Source of the DNA: Nipponacmea schrenckii
Lineage: Eukaryota; Mollusca; Gastropoda; Lottiidae
Assembly: GCA_030562195.1 (NCBI GenBank)
Contig: CM060203.1
Span: forward strand, 12,900,534-12,964,533
Length of the DNA: 64,000 nucleotides
Direction of reading: 5' to 3'
The notes under the pieces were generated by a model. It did no database searches, was not told the origin of the DNA, and saw only the letters and a list, made by a program, of their open reading frames with translations. This document shows, in pieces, positions 49,540 through 62,317 of this stretch. Numbering within the stretch: position 1 is the stretch's first letter; every line of letters starts with the position of its first letter. A program made the position numbers and the translations under genes.

Positions 49540-52500
49540 TTAAAATATCTGTATTCGATGATTCTCTCTATCACTGACAACAATGTTACCATTAGCCAAG
49601 ATAGCCAAACCTTCCAATGCCTTAAATTGTCCATTTTCATTACCCCACGAACCAAACATGGAATAGTAAGTACCGTTTGGACGAAATATTTGAACTCGAT
49701 TGTTTCCACTGTCAGCAACGGCAACAAATCCTTGCGCGTCGATAGCTATACCTCGTGGGTATTTCACTTCACCGTTTCCGGTTCCGGAGTCGCCAAACAT
49801 GAACAGGAAGTCACCGTACATGGAAAACACTTGAATTCTATGATTACTACTATCACTGACATAGATTTTATTGTCCGGACTCACAGCTACATACTGGGGA
49901 TTATCCAGTTGCCCCAAGTCATCGCCTTGTTCACCGAAACACCGAACAAAGGATCCATTCGATTGGAATACCTGTATCCGGTTATTTTCTTTGTCACACA
50001 CGTAAATAAAACCCATATTATCACAAGCGATGCCCCATGGATAACACAGTTGTCCTGGTAGAGACCCTTCTTCACCAAAAGAAGTAACAAAATTAAAACT
50101 ATGGTCGAATATTTGGATTCGATGATTGTACCTATCTGATATTATAACTTGTCCCAGGTTATTTACGGTGATTCCGGCCAGACAATCGAACTCACCTTCC
50201 TCTTGACCGTACGAACCAAACGATCGACGGTAGTCGCCAGAACTGTCAAACACTTGCACTCGATGGTTACTACTATCTGCTATAAAAATTGTATCGTCAA
50301 TTGGAGAGACAGCTACTCCCCTCGGCCAGGTAAATTCGTCAAAGCCATTACCGCGAGATCCAAATCTGACTATAGCCCGCCCTTTCTGGTTATACCTGTT
50401 CCTTGGCTCTACCTGATTTAAGGAGCGACCTGACCCCTGATTTTGAGAGGAAGCTGACGAGGGAGGTTGGTTATTTCGTTGTCGTTGTGGTCTTTGGTAG
50501 GAATTGCGAGTGGTGAGATCTTCTTGTGAACTTGTAGATGATGAATTTTCAGGCGGAATTTCAAGACGATTGGGTGGACGAGACACTAAGGTATCCCCTG
50601 CGGTTGCATACCGGGAGTATGGCCGATTCTGACCGACTTCGTCGACATCGTCGTCAATGTTGTCTTCTTCAGGAGGTGGAGACATACCCCCGAGACTCCT
50701 CCGGCGATATCGCGACAGGATACCTTCTTCTCCAGACACCAATCCTAGTCTGGTATCCGAATGATGATCACGCCGTGGTCGCCTTCGTGGTTTATGAGCA
50801 GTGGTTGTTCTGGATGTATTTCTTGTATTTCTGTCATCATAATTGTCAGTATCACCGGCCAAAAGCTCTCTGTGTGAATCATGCAACGGGTCGCGATTTA
50901 AATATGACGGCAACATACGACGTCTTTCCGTCGTAGGTGACGATGTCAAGGGACTGTGAGTGCCTATAGAGGATGCAAGACCATACTCTGTGTCTATATT
51001 TCTTGAGGACGGTCGAGAGGTATAACTTTGGTATCTACTGCTGGTAGGGCGAGCTAAATCCACCAATCGACTGGCTAATCTACTCTCTATGGTTCTACTT
51101 TCCATGTTGGAGCCTCGAGATCCAGGGTGAGCAGAGATATCGATTTCTCCAAAAGCAGCAATCGTTTCAGAAAAGGTTTCAATATCAGCATTAATGTCAA
51201 TTTTACGGACTGTAATTCTCCTCAAGTGGCTTCCTTCGAAACTCTGAGTTACGTTGCAATTCTCTTCACATTGTTCATGGAGTTGCATCAATTCCGCTCC
51301 ACCAATTGTACTTCCATGTCCCACAGCACTTTCAGATGAATCACAAAAACTTGCCAAACTAGCCAATTCAACTTCCAAACTTTCTTGTTGAGATCTCAGA
51401 TTTTCCAGCTCAGATATTAGAAACGTGTCTACTTGCTCTAAGAGAGATCTCTGTCGGATTTTAAAGTCACGTATTAACCTTTCAAATATTTCATTTATCT
51501 CGGTTTTCGCATTTTCACATCGTTGTTGAGCCTGGCTACCTCTAGCACCGATATCGTCAATGGCATTGGAAATTTTGGGCATTCCTCTTTTAATTCTGTA
51601 AATCATTCGCTCAATCTCGACCTTCACCTGTTCCATATGTTGTCTGATACAGATGTCGCAGATTTGTTGCTGACAATGATGGCACGGACTCAGTCTGCTT
51701 GATCTAAAACAGCTACTACAGGTTGTTCTGGGAGGGGGTGGGGCCACCTCGGGCTGGTCTATCCCTGAAAATAGTGAAATATTATCTCATAAAATACTAA
51801 ATTAAGACGCAGTAAATACTATGTTGTCTTTCGTAAAGGATAACGAGTGGCATTAGCGTCTTCACTGAAAAACCTCACTAAATAATTTATCAGCACATTT
51901 AATTTAGTTTTGTTGCTTACTTGTTCCTTACTTGTTGACAATTGACCTAAAAATACAAACAAATCCCAGAGCTGCTCTCCTCTTACCAATCGCACGTCTA
52001 CACAAACCTGACGATTCTAGTCCTACCCAGCTGCTCTGACGGAATATCGGATGGGATATCAGAAATATACCCAGTTCCGATATCTCATCCGAATGTTATG
52101 TCGGAGGAACTAGGTAGGGCCAAGTTTGTCAGGGTAATCGTTGGGTGAGAAAATACCTACCCAAATCTTCTCCGTGAGAATATCCCCCGTATCTAGAACA
52201 TGTATCATGTGTTCCCGAACTCTTCTTACAGAATGCTTCAGTTTCAGATAGTTTCTTAGTGCTAACTCCGCCCTCATTTCTGTTTAGGATAGGTATCCTA
52301 GGCTCGCCCAAAGACAATCTTGGGAGATCCATGAATCCCATGACCGTAATGTTATTGGGAAATGCAGATGTCCCTCCTCTCGGTACCAGATGATCTGCTC
52401 GACACTCTGGACACTTGATCATCCGAGTTCTTGGGTTGATCAATTGTTCCAAACAAGGTGATTGGCAATAAGTATGTTGGCATGGTAACAGTTTTGGTGT

Positions 52501-52581
52501 TTTGAATCTGTCTAGACATACAGAACACTGTAACAACTGTTCAATATGGCGCGAAGAATACGTCACATCTTCGTCCTCCAT
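49540..52581 (-). CDS. RING/B-box/NHL protein, thin/NHL-1-like (TRIM-NHL)
   Basis: A predicted E3 ubiquitin ligase. In Drosophila the relative thin (abba) maintains muscle sarcomeres; C. elegans has NHL-1. Exons 52581-52161 and 51764-49540 join in phase 1 (donor TTGG then GTAGGT, acceptor TTTTCAG), giving 881 residues. RING, about residues 19-62: CSVCLDRFKTPKLLPCQHTY then CPECRADH. A B-box-like zinc finger is at about 156-186 (CSSC, CHHC, CDIC, H). A coiled coil follows to about 270, then a low-complexity Ser/Arg/Pro region to about 590. Six NHL repeats, about 600-881, form the predicted beta-propeller (motifs such as VADSGNNRVQIF and VSDRENHRIQIF) and end at the stop. An acceptor-like CTAATTACAG just above 52672 suggests a spliced 5' UTR. 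The orthologue name is by similarity of the RING and NHL segments. Confidence 0.92.
52002..52134. mobile_element. Foldback element in the TRIM-NHL intron
   Basis: Imperfect inverted arms 52002-52060 and 52077-52134: ATATCGGATGGGATATC pairs with GATATCTCATCCGAAT, and ACAAACCTGAC with the complement of the far right end (GTTTGTCAGG). It fills a third of the 396-base intron and ends 26 bases from the 5' splice site. Confidence 0.75.
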
Positions 52582-53469
52582 TTGAATTATCGTCTGATCT
52601 ACGACCTAGTTTCTCGAACACGAACTACCTCCCTCTGGTTCAAGTGTGATAGAAGATCTTCATCTCACGACCTGTAATTAGAAGCAAATCAAATCAGTTC
52701 CATTAACTGAAGTTGTCTGAAAGTGAAGCCTAATGACAAGAAAATTCTGTTGGATAACCCTCTCGTATCATTCTTTGATAGCCTATTTGTTTTCCAGTTT
52801 TTATTTACCATTTTCCGTGCAATTATTTGTTTTTCAAAAGGGGATTGACGTGTACTTGAGTATGCTCTCTCTACACCAAAAGGAAATATTCACAAACATT
52901 ATATGAATGAAAGCAGCATTGCCAGTATTCAGTGCTAACGTAGATATGTAATGAAATATCAATTGGAATATTGAGTAGATAATAAAATTGGTAATGGATT
53001 GCAAGAAAGATCAAAATTGTATCTGCTATATAAAATACGACCACCACAACTATAGTTTCGTAGTAGAGAAGTTATTTTTATTTCGTGTCCAATCATCACC
53101 TTATTGAGTCTTCTTGTAGTATTTCTGCCTCCACAGCAATTGTTGAAATGGCTATTATTATTAACGTATTGTGCGCGCCAAGAAAAGCACAATTTTTTAA
53201 AAACATCTTACTTCACCAGTAGCCTACATCTACATCTATTTTTATAACCTTACCTTAACTACTTTTATTATTTTCGAGTAGATAATCACAATCACAATCT
53301 ACATACAAATCACGAGAAAAACAGAGAAATACCACTATTCTATAATTTTTGATGACAATATATTTAATATCACCACTATTATTCTTTTTACAAGTTTTAT
53401 TATTATAGATTATATATACAAAAGGAAAACTGAAAAACACCTAATAAAACTATATTTCAAATAACAATA

Positions 53470-53720
53470 AGAATACTGACATATATCAATCTATTCAAGG
53501 AGAAAACTGTCATATATCTATCAAAACTATTATCCAAATCACAAGGAGAAAACTAACATATATCTATCAAAACTATTATTCAAATCACAAGGAAAAAACT
53601 AACATATATCTATCAAAACTATTATTCAAATCACAAGGAAAATACTGACATATACCTATCAAAACTATTATCAAAACACAAGGAGAATAATGACATAATG
53701 TATCAAAACTATTTTTTTCA
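53470..53720. repeat. 45-bp AT-rich tandem repeat, about 5 copies
   Basis: Units include ACATATATCTATCAAAACTA followed by TTATTCAAATCACAAGGA. Copies are increasingly diverged at both ends. Confidence 0.88.
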
Positions 53721-55312
53721 TTTTTTTTGGAGGAAATTGACAAATCTATCACACTATTATTGGCGCCAAGTTTGAAAATGCCACATGCTCTTTATGTACT
53801 TGGAAAGCGGTACCCCTTAGTTATGATATAGTATTGTATTATAATATCAGGTAACAGTACATATTATATTAGTTAAATTAGTACTAATAGGCCAATATTT
53901 TGCCAAGTTTCCAAAATCGGCACTTCCATCAAGATGAAAATTGAAGTGATTTCATGTCTTAGTTTGAAGATAAGACGAATAAAGCTGGCAGTAATAAGTC
54001 GGTGAAGAAACTTCTGATAGCATGATTTACAGGTGTTATAACAATAGATACACCACACCTATAGTCTGCTTACCATTTCTATTATATTGTTACCATCTTT
54101 AAAATATATTAAACAATACAGAAATCCACACTATCGTGAAACTTTTGGGTAGGTTTAAGATTTCGAGATTCCTACTATATACTAGTACCCTTGACAAAGC
54201 AGGTTGGGAATTAACTTGATTTCTATGTTCATAAGGATTTATAGAGTATAGTATTTTGAAATAAATTGTGTTCACAGCCATGAGATTACAAGATGCAGGC
54301 TGCTTCAGTAGAATGGTGATGGATAGATGTAAATTAAGTTGAAAATTGCATGGAGGAAATTTTCGGTGGCCCTTCATTGCCGTGCTGAATGCAAATGACA
54401 GTAAAAAAAACTATATTTAAAGAATTATTAACAAATTAATTTATATTTAAGATATTGCCTTGGCCTATAAAATTTCAGGATTGTCTGCTAATTTCGGCAC
54501 TATTTATTCTATCGACAACAGTGTTTATTTAGCTTTATATAGCCGACTATCTTCATTGACAGTAAACGATCGTTTGATACGTCCAGAATGTGCCAAATAT
54601 AACATCCCGATACTATGGCATTTCTCAATTTAGATTCTCCTGAGTTTCTGTATGTGTAAGATCATAGTTTAAATGGCATTAAAGTAGCGTACATGTACAC
54701 ACAAGCCTACGCAATTATTGCAAGCCATATTTGATTAGAGATTTCTACCGTTTCTTAGTGATTCGATCCTTGTGAGTTATGTGTTTTTACACATACGTAA
54801 TGCTGATCAACATACTCTCTGTAACAGTTCTGCTGATCAATATACCTTCTGTAACAGTAACTTCCTACTATGGGCATTACAGTTTACTTGAATTGAAAAA
54901 GGGTTTGTATCCGTAATTCATTTTTGTTCGTTCCAGTTTTACGCCCTGCTTGCTGTTTCAATATATTCTACAGTACTTTTTACGCTTTACCGTTTAACTG
55001 TTCAAGAACCATGCATTGTTCAATATATTATGATATTATGATTTGTTGATGCAGTAAATCATCTTTAAACTATTATCGTGTGTGATATACATTTTGAATG
55101 AATCATCGTGTAAAACGATACCAATATAAGTTATTGTTTGAGGTGTGCATTATAAACAGTAGATAAAACTCATAACCAGTTGGTCTTGACAATATTAAAG
55201 TCTATCTGATGTTGAATATTACGATGAAGAAGTAAATTTGACTTTCAGATTATTCTAAAATCGAGGTTTTATAAACCAATTAGTTTCCTCTTGCCAAAGA
55301 CGAAACAATCTA

Positions 55313-55350
55313 TAGTAGGACGTAATACTCCATTCATTCATTTTCATCTC
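55313..55350 (+). repeat. SINE-like repeat, end fragment
   Basis: AGTAGGACGTAATACTCCAT then TCATTCATTTTCATCTC matches the end segment of the copy at 30733-30850. Confidence 0.5.
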
Positions 55351-56154
55351 ATTGAGTACTTAAAAGTGTCAACACTCTCCTAGTAAAATATACTATTCAT
55401 GTTTAATTAGTGTTTTTCATAATTTAAATGGATATAGTCCTGCAAATATATCATATACTAGCCATCTATATCAACATTCTTTAGTAAAGTTATTCATACC
55501 ACTGTTATGTTAATAATGGTAACACATGAACGGACAACTGCAGCGAAAAGAAACAAAAGAAGGTAGAAACGTGACTTCAGGCACTGGGGCTTTACAAAAA
55601 TGCAGGAGGCAGCTGAACCTTCTCGGCATAGTTCCAGAAGCAATGAAAATCTTTGAGATAGAATAGCCATGGCAATAAAGAACTTATTTCAGATGCATTG
55701 TGGACCAACTCTTCTCGATTATTGGCATGAAAATTAAGAGTTGTCGGCTAGTATAGCAATAACTATTTTAGAATATAAGTGCAACGAGAAATATATATCA
55801 ATCTTGTCATGAGAAGAAAACCAATGACCCAATAGCCTGAATATGATACTAGAATCAACCTAGATGTTTAACCCTTTTTCCTAGTCTACCCTGATCTACA
55901 TCCCAGTCACAATAAAGAAAAATAACTCACTATAGTTATTTATACTCTTCAAAATAACTGTTATTCTCATCTGTACCTTTCAGTGTAAAACCTGATCTTC
56001 GCTTTGGTTATACTGACTGATTGAATAATGAGGTGAGAATAGTGTCAGAAATAAGGAAATTGGTGTAGGAGTGTATCTCGGTTAATATTCAATGTTGGTT
56101 CAATGATAAATTATCTTAATGAGAAAACTGACGAATACGGTATTAATTACCTCA

Positions 56155-56400
56155 AGACAATATGCATATTAATATTAAAACTATTAAAATATCATAATGA
56201 GAAGGGTAATATATATGCCTGATGAATTCTGACATTATTCTATCAATACAATTTGTTCATATTATTAAGAAAATATACATATTAATATTAAACTTGTATA
56301 ATATCGCATTGAGAAACTATTACAAAAGTCAGTATTAAAATTACAAGAAGAAAATATGCATATTAATATTAAAACTATTATAATATCGTAATGAGAAAAC
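56155..56400. repeat. Diverged AT-rich repeat (ATATGCATATTAATATTAAA)
   Basis: Three copies of ATAYRCATATTAATATTAAA, each followed by a variant of ACTATTATAATATCGTAATG, are spaced by roughly 90-120 bases. Confidence 0.65.
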
Positions 56401-57504
56401 CAACATACCTCATATATCAAAATCATTATTCAAACGACAATGTGGCATTATTATGTATAAAAGAAAACTACCATTAACCATTAAATTTTCTAACAAATAT
56501 CTATAAATACTATTCTTTGTATTTTCTCAACCTGGTACTGATGGTACGGGTATCTCTAACAATATAACGTGTTTTATGATTCGACTGTAATAGCTTCATA
56601 AGAGTTTCACTTATAATGAGGTGTAACGATAACGAAGAAGGTTATGTACAATAATTGATCAAGGTATACAAGTACTTGAAAGGTATCATCACAATAAAAC
56701 AAATGGATACACACGGGAAGCCTAGATACCAAAGGTAATTTATGAAGAGGTTTTCAAGAGGTATTCTGAATTGACATATCTTGTCTAATTTAGATATCAT
56801 ATGCTTCTCCCGAAAGGCGAGCTTGTATTGTAGTGGATTCCAAAATGTTGGATGTTATGCACAAATAGATAAATTAAAGTTGAAGTAGAAAACACGATGA
56901 GATATGTCTTGACAAACTAAAAAGAAGCAGGGGATTAATTAAGTATCCCTCTCGACTCTCTCAATTTCCACACCCAAAGAATAATAATAGGGACATAAGC
57001 TTATCTTTGTCGACATTTTGACAGGATACCAGATTAGCTATCTGGATATTTCGAGGGGGGGAGGGGTAAAAAGTTTTCTATTTGATCATTATGGAGAAAG
57101 ATCTGTGTAAACATCAAAAAAGGAATACAGGGTTAACTTGGGGTTACCTGAAACGAATGAGTATGGCATCACATGTCCATTATGAACCAAAAGCATTAAT
57201 AATGTCACAATGGTAAGCTCTGTAATAACAATGACTAATCTACAGATATAAAGACTAATTAACAGCAAACTTTAAAATCATTAGTTTGGCCTGTTTTTCA
57301 TCTTCTAACATCATTATGTAAAGTCACTTGCGCATAGAACCATCTCATCTGTCCAGATGTGTCTTGAAATCGACCATGATAGACTGGTTCTTTACATTTG
57401 TACGGCTCACGTTCACAATTTTAACGAAGTTTTTTCATATCATATCTACTAACCGCTTTCTTCAGACGTCTATACCTTCTCGTAAGAATTTAGAACGTAA
57501 AAAA

Positions 57505-57540
57505 GAAATGAAGTTTTACGTCCTACTCTTCTCCACTTTG
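57505..57540 (-). repeat. SINE-like repeat, end fragment in reverse orientation
   Basis: On the minus strand it reads AGAGTAGGACGTAAAACTTC, matching the end segment of the 30733-30850 copy. Confidence 0.5.
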
Positions 57541-58462
57541 AGGTAAATAGAACACATTGGAACTTAATTGTACAAACACAACGGCTCTAATCCATACTCA
57601 TCAACTTGTTATATTTTAACATATGTAACCCGAATTTGGTCAGATAAAGAACATAACAGATCCTTTGTTGACTAACAATTAGCCAATAACTTAAGCTTTT
57701 CCACTGTAAACGGTTTGATAAACACGCTTCCCTTCTCCTATGAAGACGACTAGTGGAATCATATTTCCAGATAATACCATTTTCATTGGTTGCAATTTTC
57801 ATCAACCAAAAGACAATCTAAAGACTACCAATGGCATTTAGCATGAAATGATTGGCAAAATGTGATTCTGTTAAAGAAAGTCCTTTTAATAATAACATAA
57901 ATAACTAACCTAATTTCTTGAAACGTAAAAATATATTAGTCTTAACTTATTAGGAATTTATGTATCCCTACCTTACTTTGCAACAAAGGTAACTACGCTC
58001 TTATACCTGACCCCCTTTTTGCACAATTTAATAATTGTAAATAACTAACCTGATTCTCGAGTGAAACTTAGTTGTAAATAGAACACAACAACTGTATGAA
58101 TACACCCAATCTAACTAGCGAGAGTCTTGGAATGTTCTTAAAATAAACCCTAACCCATGATTAATATCTACGCAACTCGTTTCTCTTTAAGGCAGGATGC
58201 CATACCATCTTATACACCTGGGAATTCGGGATATAGGTTGAAGACGGTACGAGTGAATTGCCAAATTTTACTCATAACATACAATTATCGTAGTTAATGG
58301 AAAGCGATATTGTTTTTATAGGATACTGGGCTACTCTTGGGTTCAGTGGCACTTAATAACTTAATAATACATATACACCTTCGACGTTTGTACGTTTGCC
58401 ATTTTTGCCATTTGCTCATTCACGTAGTTCTCAAGGGTCAACAATATACAAACGTATTTTAC

Positions 58463-58940
58463 TTAAAGGGGCACAGGCTTGATTTGTTTCGGACAATCAT
58501 CCGACAGCCTCAAACACATGAAATCTTTTGTTTAGCTAATCAGACATAGTCTACAGAGCTTACCTTTAAAATCTGAGCCTTCAAATCCATGGGTATACAT
58601 ATTTATCCGTGTTTGAAAATCATAATGTCTTAAGATATTATGAACGTCCCGCCATATTGGAAAATCAAAGAGTTATAAATAGACTACTGCGCAGGCCCAC
58701 GCTGATACAACAAAAAGAATGTACATGTAATAACAATTGTAGATTTTGTCAACAGGACACACAATTTTCAGACTGACTGAAGACCAGCCGCATACAGCAC
58801 GGAAAAAAAAATAAAAAGTGAAATTGAGGTATATTTCAAGGTATTTTGTGATTTTCTTAGAGCTTGAGTATTTCTGAGGACTGTTTGAATGTAACAAAGG
58901 CCCAAAACGACCACTAAAAATCAAGATTGTGCCCCTTTAA
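58463..58940. mobile_element. Element with terminal inverted repeats, 478 bp
   Basis: The left end reads TTAAAGGGGCACAGGCTTGA and the right end, on the opposite strand, TTAAAGGGGCACAATCTTGA; these are 18 of 20 identical. Both ends carry TTAA. No transposase frame inside, so a non-autonomous MITE-like element is likely. Confidence 0.75.
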
Positions 58941-59189
58941 TAGAATGTCTTTTTTTCTTGTAGCGAAAATGTATGGTCATTTCAAATGAGACTTTTTCCT
59001 TAATATTATGTTTAATGCTGTACATAAGTTATATTTGTGCCTTTACTAAACGCTTTTGTGCAAACTAAAATTATTTTGAATTTTTGCAATGGATATGAAA
59101 ACAGGACCGTGCCAGACCAGTGCCGAGACCTGGAATCAAAACAAGCACACTAAAAACCGTAGCTCACGTAAAAAGAAAATCATTGCTTG

Positions 59190-59690
59190 TATAAAGGATT
59201 GTAAAGAGTATTGTATTTGGATGGTAAAGAGTATTGTATTTGGGTGGTAAAAAGGGATTGAATTTGGATTTTAAAGAGGATTGAATTCGGGTTGTAAAGA
59301 GGATGTTTTGGGATGGTAAAGAGGATTGAATTTGGATTGTAAAGAGGATTGTATTTGGGTGGTAAAAAAGGATTGAATTTGGATCGTAAAGAGGACTGAA
59401 TTCGGGTTGTAAAGAGGGTTTTTTGGGATGGTAAAGAGGATTGTATTTGGATTGTAAAGAGGATTGTATTTGGGTGGTAAAAAAGGATTGTATTTGGATT
59501 GTTAAGAGTTTCGTTCTTAGATTGTAAAGTGTACTATATTGTGCAGAGATTTGTATTTGGATTGTAAAGAGGATTGTATTAGGATGTTAAAGGGGATTGT
59601 ATTTGGATTGTAAAGAGTATTATATTTGGATTATAAAGATGATTATATTATGATTGTTAAGAGTACTGTATTTGAACTTTTAATTCGGAT
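59190..59690. repeat. Minisatellite of about 22-24 bp (TTGTAAAGAGGATTGTATTT)
   Basis: About 20 variable units of GGATTGTAAAGAGGATTGTA type, with insertions such as GGTGGTAAAAAAGGATTG. Confidence 0.92.
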
Positions 59691-59990
59691 GTCTTTGGTT
59701 ATTGCAATTTAAAATACATTTTTCACGACGTTACCATCACAGAGGCCCTTATATTCTCTCATAATGCAGCTTTGCAAGAATAACGTACGAGGCTCCTTCG
59801 ACGCAATTTTCAACTCCTTTTATTATAATTATTTCGTTTGTCAAAAGGAAATTATTGATTCGTTTAAACGATAATATATACATTTCGTTTAATTAATCAA
59901 ATGAATGGCGTTTCATCCTAATCTCAAGCTCACAGGATATAACTTTACGTGCAAAGAGGTTAATACAATGTTCTCTTTTTTAAATGATAC

Positions 59991-60022
59991 AGAGCATACA
60001 GAGCATACAGAGCATACAGAGC
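59991..60022. repeat. 9-bp microsatellite, AGAGCATAC, about 4 copies
   Basis: A perfect head-to-tail run of CAGAGCATA units. Confidence 0.95.
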
Positions 60023-60540
60023 CATGTAAAATGAGGGAAAATATGATTGTTATAGACTTATAAGTTTTGTCATTTCAATCTTTGAACTTGTTGCGAATGC
60101 ACAGTTGTAACTCAGGGAATTCGAATGTTTTATTTACAAAAGGGCAACATATATTACAGAAGAGAAACCTTTTAAATGTAGAATTGTATTCTTTAAAAAG
60201 AAACGTAAATAACACTTCATAACTAATTTTCCTATCTATGTCACCGACTGAACTTGACACTAAAGAAGACAGAAAAGATATATTTTCAATCAAAGGATAA
60301 TAATCTAAGATAGTCCAAGACCCTCTCACGAAAGAATATGTTTGATGAATTGATTTTGTAGTAATATATACAAGTGTGAAAAATATGAACATATACAAAT
60401 ATTTTCAGTTCTTCTATCACCCTCTTCGATGAACCAGTTACGCTAAATGGCGTTTGTACAACAACGACGCTATCTCAGATTTGTGTCAATTTCATATCAA
60501 ACAGTTAATTGGTATTAATTAAATTTTCAAAAATATAAAT

Positions 60541-60700
60541 TTAAGAATTTAACGTTGGTCCTATTAGCATTATTGGTGTGTAAAAGCAATAGATCACGAC
60601 ACAAACATGCATTAATGACTTCGTCATTTATCCAGTTTGCCTCGTAATATATTGCGTTTACACACCAATAATGCTAATGAGACCAACGTTTGATTCTTAA
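60541..60700. mobile_element. MITE-like foldback element, 160 bp
   Basis: Terminal inverted repeats of about 50 bases start TTAAGAAT at each end. The inner 39 bases of each arm, containing ATTAGCATTATTGGTGTGTA, are about 95% identical as inverted copies. The loop holds a further perfect short hairpin (AATGAC, TTC, GTCATT). It lies just downstream of the C2-domain gene. The high arm identity suggests it is the youngest foldback in the window. Confidence 0.88.
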
Positions 60701-60815
60701 GAATACAAGCGTATAAATATACGTATGTTATAGTAGTAAATGGTAAAGACTACCACTGCACTTATGTACTGCTTCAGAATGAGACAGCTTACCCATCCAT
60801 CAGTCTCAACAATTC

Positions 60816-62317
60816 TCAGCACTCCAAATTCTTCGTTGTTGTAGCAAAATCATAGATATTCACGTCACACAAGGCCACTGTAGTCTTGCTGTGGTACTTT
60901 GAAAATTTAGGGAATTTCATTTTAAGGTAAATTTTGATCTCAATACTACTCTCTTCCAGATCTGCCATTGTCATTTTCTTAAAAATGAAATCATCTTCCC
61001 AAACTTTGGCTTTCTCGCAATTAATGCTTCGACTTTTCTGCTTCTGTGATGTGGACGATGAAAGATTGACAGTAGCGAATATTTTAGTCTTGCTGGTCAT
61101 AGCTTCAGCGAAAATCCTAACACGGTGGATAGTTACTGTTAAGAGATTACGTTTGTGTTCGTGATGTATCGTTAATTGGATGTGATTCATCGGCAGTTCC
61201 ACATCAGCGATGGAGTCAATCTTTCCTCTGGGTTTTGGGTAGACTACTGTATCATTGGATCTCCGTTTGAGAAGTTGATGATTAGAGAGAGTCTTGTTTA
61301 GTGCATCTGTAGAATTCATTAATTTGGATTTTGTAAAACCTTTTTTCTCCTCTACGCCTTCATGACAAATTCCAATAGATTCAAACTCATTATCCTGTAT
61401 AGAATCTTTACGACGGCCTATGTTTGTTACCTTCATTTTGTTACTTCTTTGTAGTATGGTCTGTTCAGGAGCGGAAATTCGGCGAGACTCACCCCAAGCG
61501 GGTTCCATTAGACTTCGTTCAGGTCGTGAATATTTACGGCAGTAAAATGTACTGGGTAGAGTCTTTTTGCGTTCTTCTCTACTCCATAATGATTCTAGTA
61601 TCTGAGGTATCGATGATTTTTGTGCTGGATCACAGGCGGATAACTTTCGTTTTTCTTCAGCGTCTGTTGATAGCAGGTTATGTCTTGAAACACAGTAATT
61701 GATAAGAATGTCTGGAGCAGACGACTTCCGGAATCGACGTGCAGTTGGCACATTTACTGTGTCTCCTTGGGCGGAGAACTTCTGACTATTTTCTTTGACT
61801 ATCACGTTTTGCAGTAAATTTGGACTTGATCTGAGTTCTTCGATATCTCCTGAATACCTTCGTCGATATTCGTGGGTTTTGGTTATTCGTCTCTGCTTAG
61901 CTTCCTGATTACGGAAATATTTTCTCACAAATTCAAATGGGATGTCTTGATCATGCACCCAGTTGGTTGTACTCTCGACCACAAGGCCTCTAACACCCTC
62001 TAGCTTACTAGACACAGTCATCAATGTCGTCATTGCTCCCTCTTTCATTCCATTCAATATTTCCATCTATAAATTAAAAAAAAAACACGCAATTAAATGT
62101 ATTCTTTGTGTCTTTCTAACAAGCACCAGAGCTATGAAAGGTCATACAGACCTACTTGAATAAATTTAGTATGTTTGGAAGGGATCAGTGGTTGTTGGTG
62201 ACAGAGTATAAAGAAAATAGCAGTTGAAGAAAACTGTCTTACCTTCAATATTCTTGAATATGATGTTGAAATGGGGACTAGGATGAAGAAATGAAGATTG
62301 TCAACACGATTTGGCAT
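60816..62317 (-). CDS. C2-like domain protein, family uncertain
   Basis: The main exon 62066-60816 (416 residues, TGA) is preceded by TTATAG. It joins in phase 0 to 62317-62243, whose ATG gives MPNRVDNLHFFILVPI and which ends at AAG then GTAAGA. The total is 441 residues; a start at 62066 alone is also possible. The first 120 residues include a VHDQDIPFEFVRKYFRNQE segment. The middle is basic, Ser-rich and probably disordered. The last 115 residues look like a single C2-type beta-sandwich: NHIQLTIHHEHKRNLLTVTI, then HRVRIFAEAM, then VWEDDFIFKKM, then IEIKIYLKMK. The acidic calcium-binding loop residues of synaptotagmin C2 domains are not evident, so calcium binding is doubtful. Overall order (IPFEF-type motif, disordered middle, C-terminal C2) recalls C2CD4 proteins, a weak inference. 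Confidence 0.6.

Larger units (their letters stand above)
52582..60815. other. 8-kb gene-poor interval
   Basis: It begins with the TRIM-NHL 5' UTR (a probable exon from about 52582 to 52672). It also holds two AT-rich degenerate arrays, copies of the SINE-like repeat near 55313 and 57505, a terminal-inverted-repeat element at 58463-58940, a minisatellite at 59190-59690 and a foldback at 60541-60700. No protein-coding gene was recognised. Confidence 0.6.

Noticed and set aside
53470..53720. Possible CRISPR-like array
   Set aside because: Direct repeats with no unique spacers; it is an ordinary 45-bp AT-rich tandem repeat in a eukaryotic genome.
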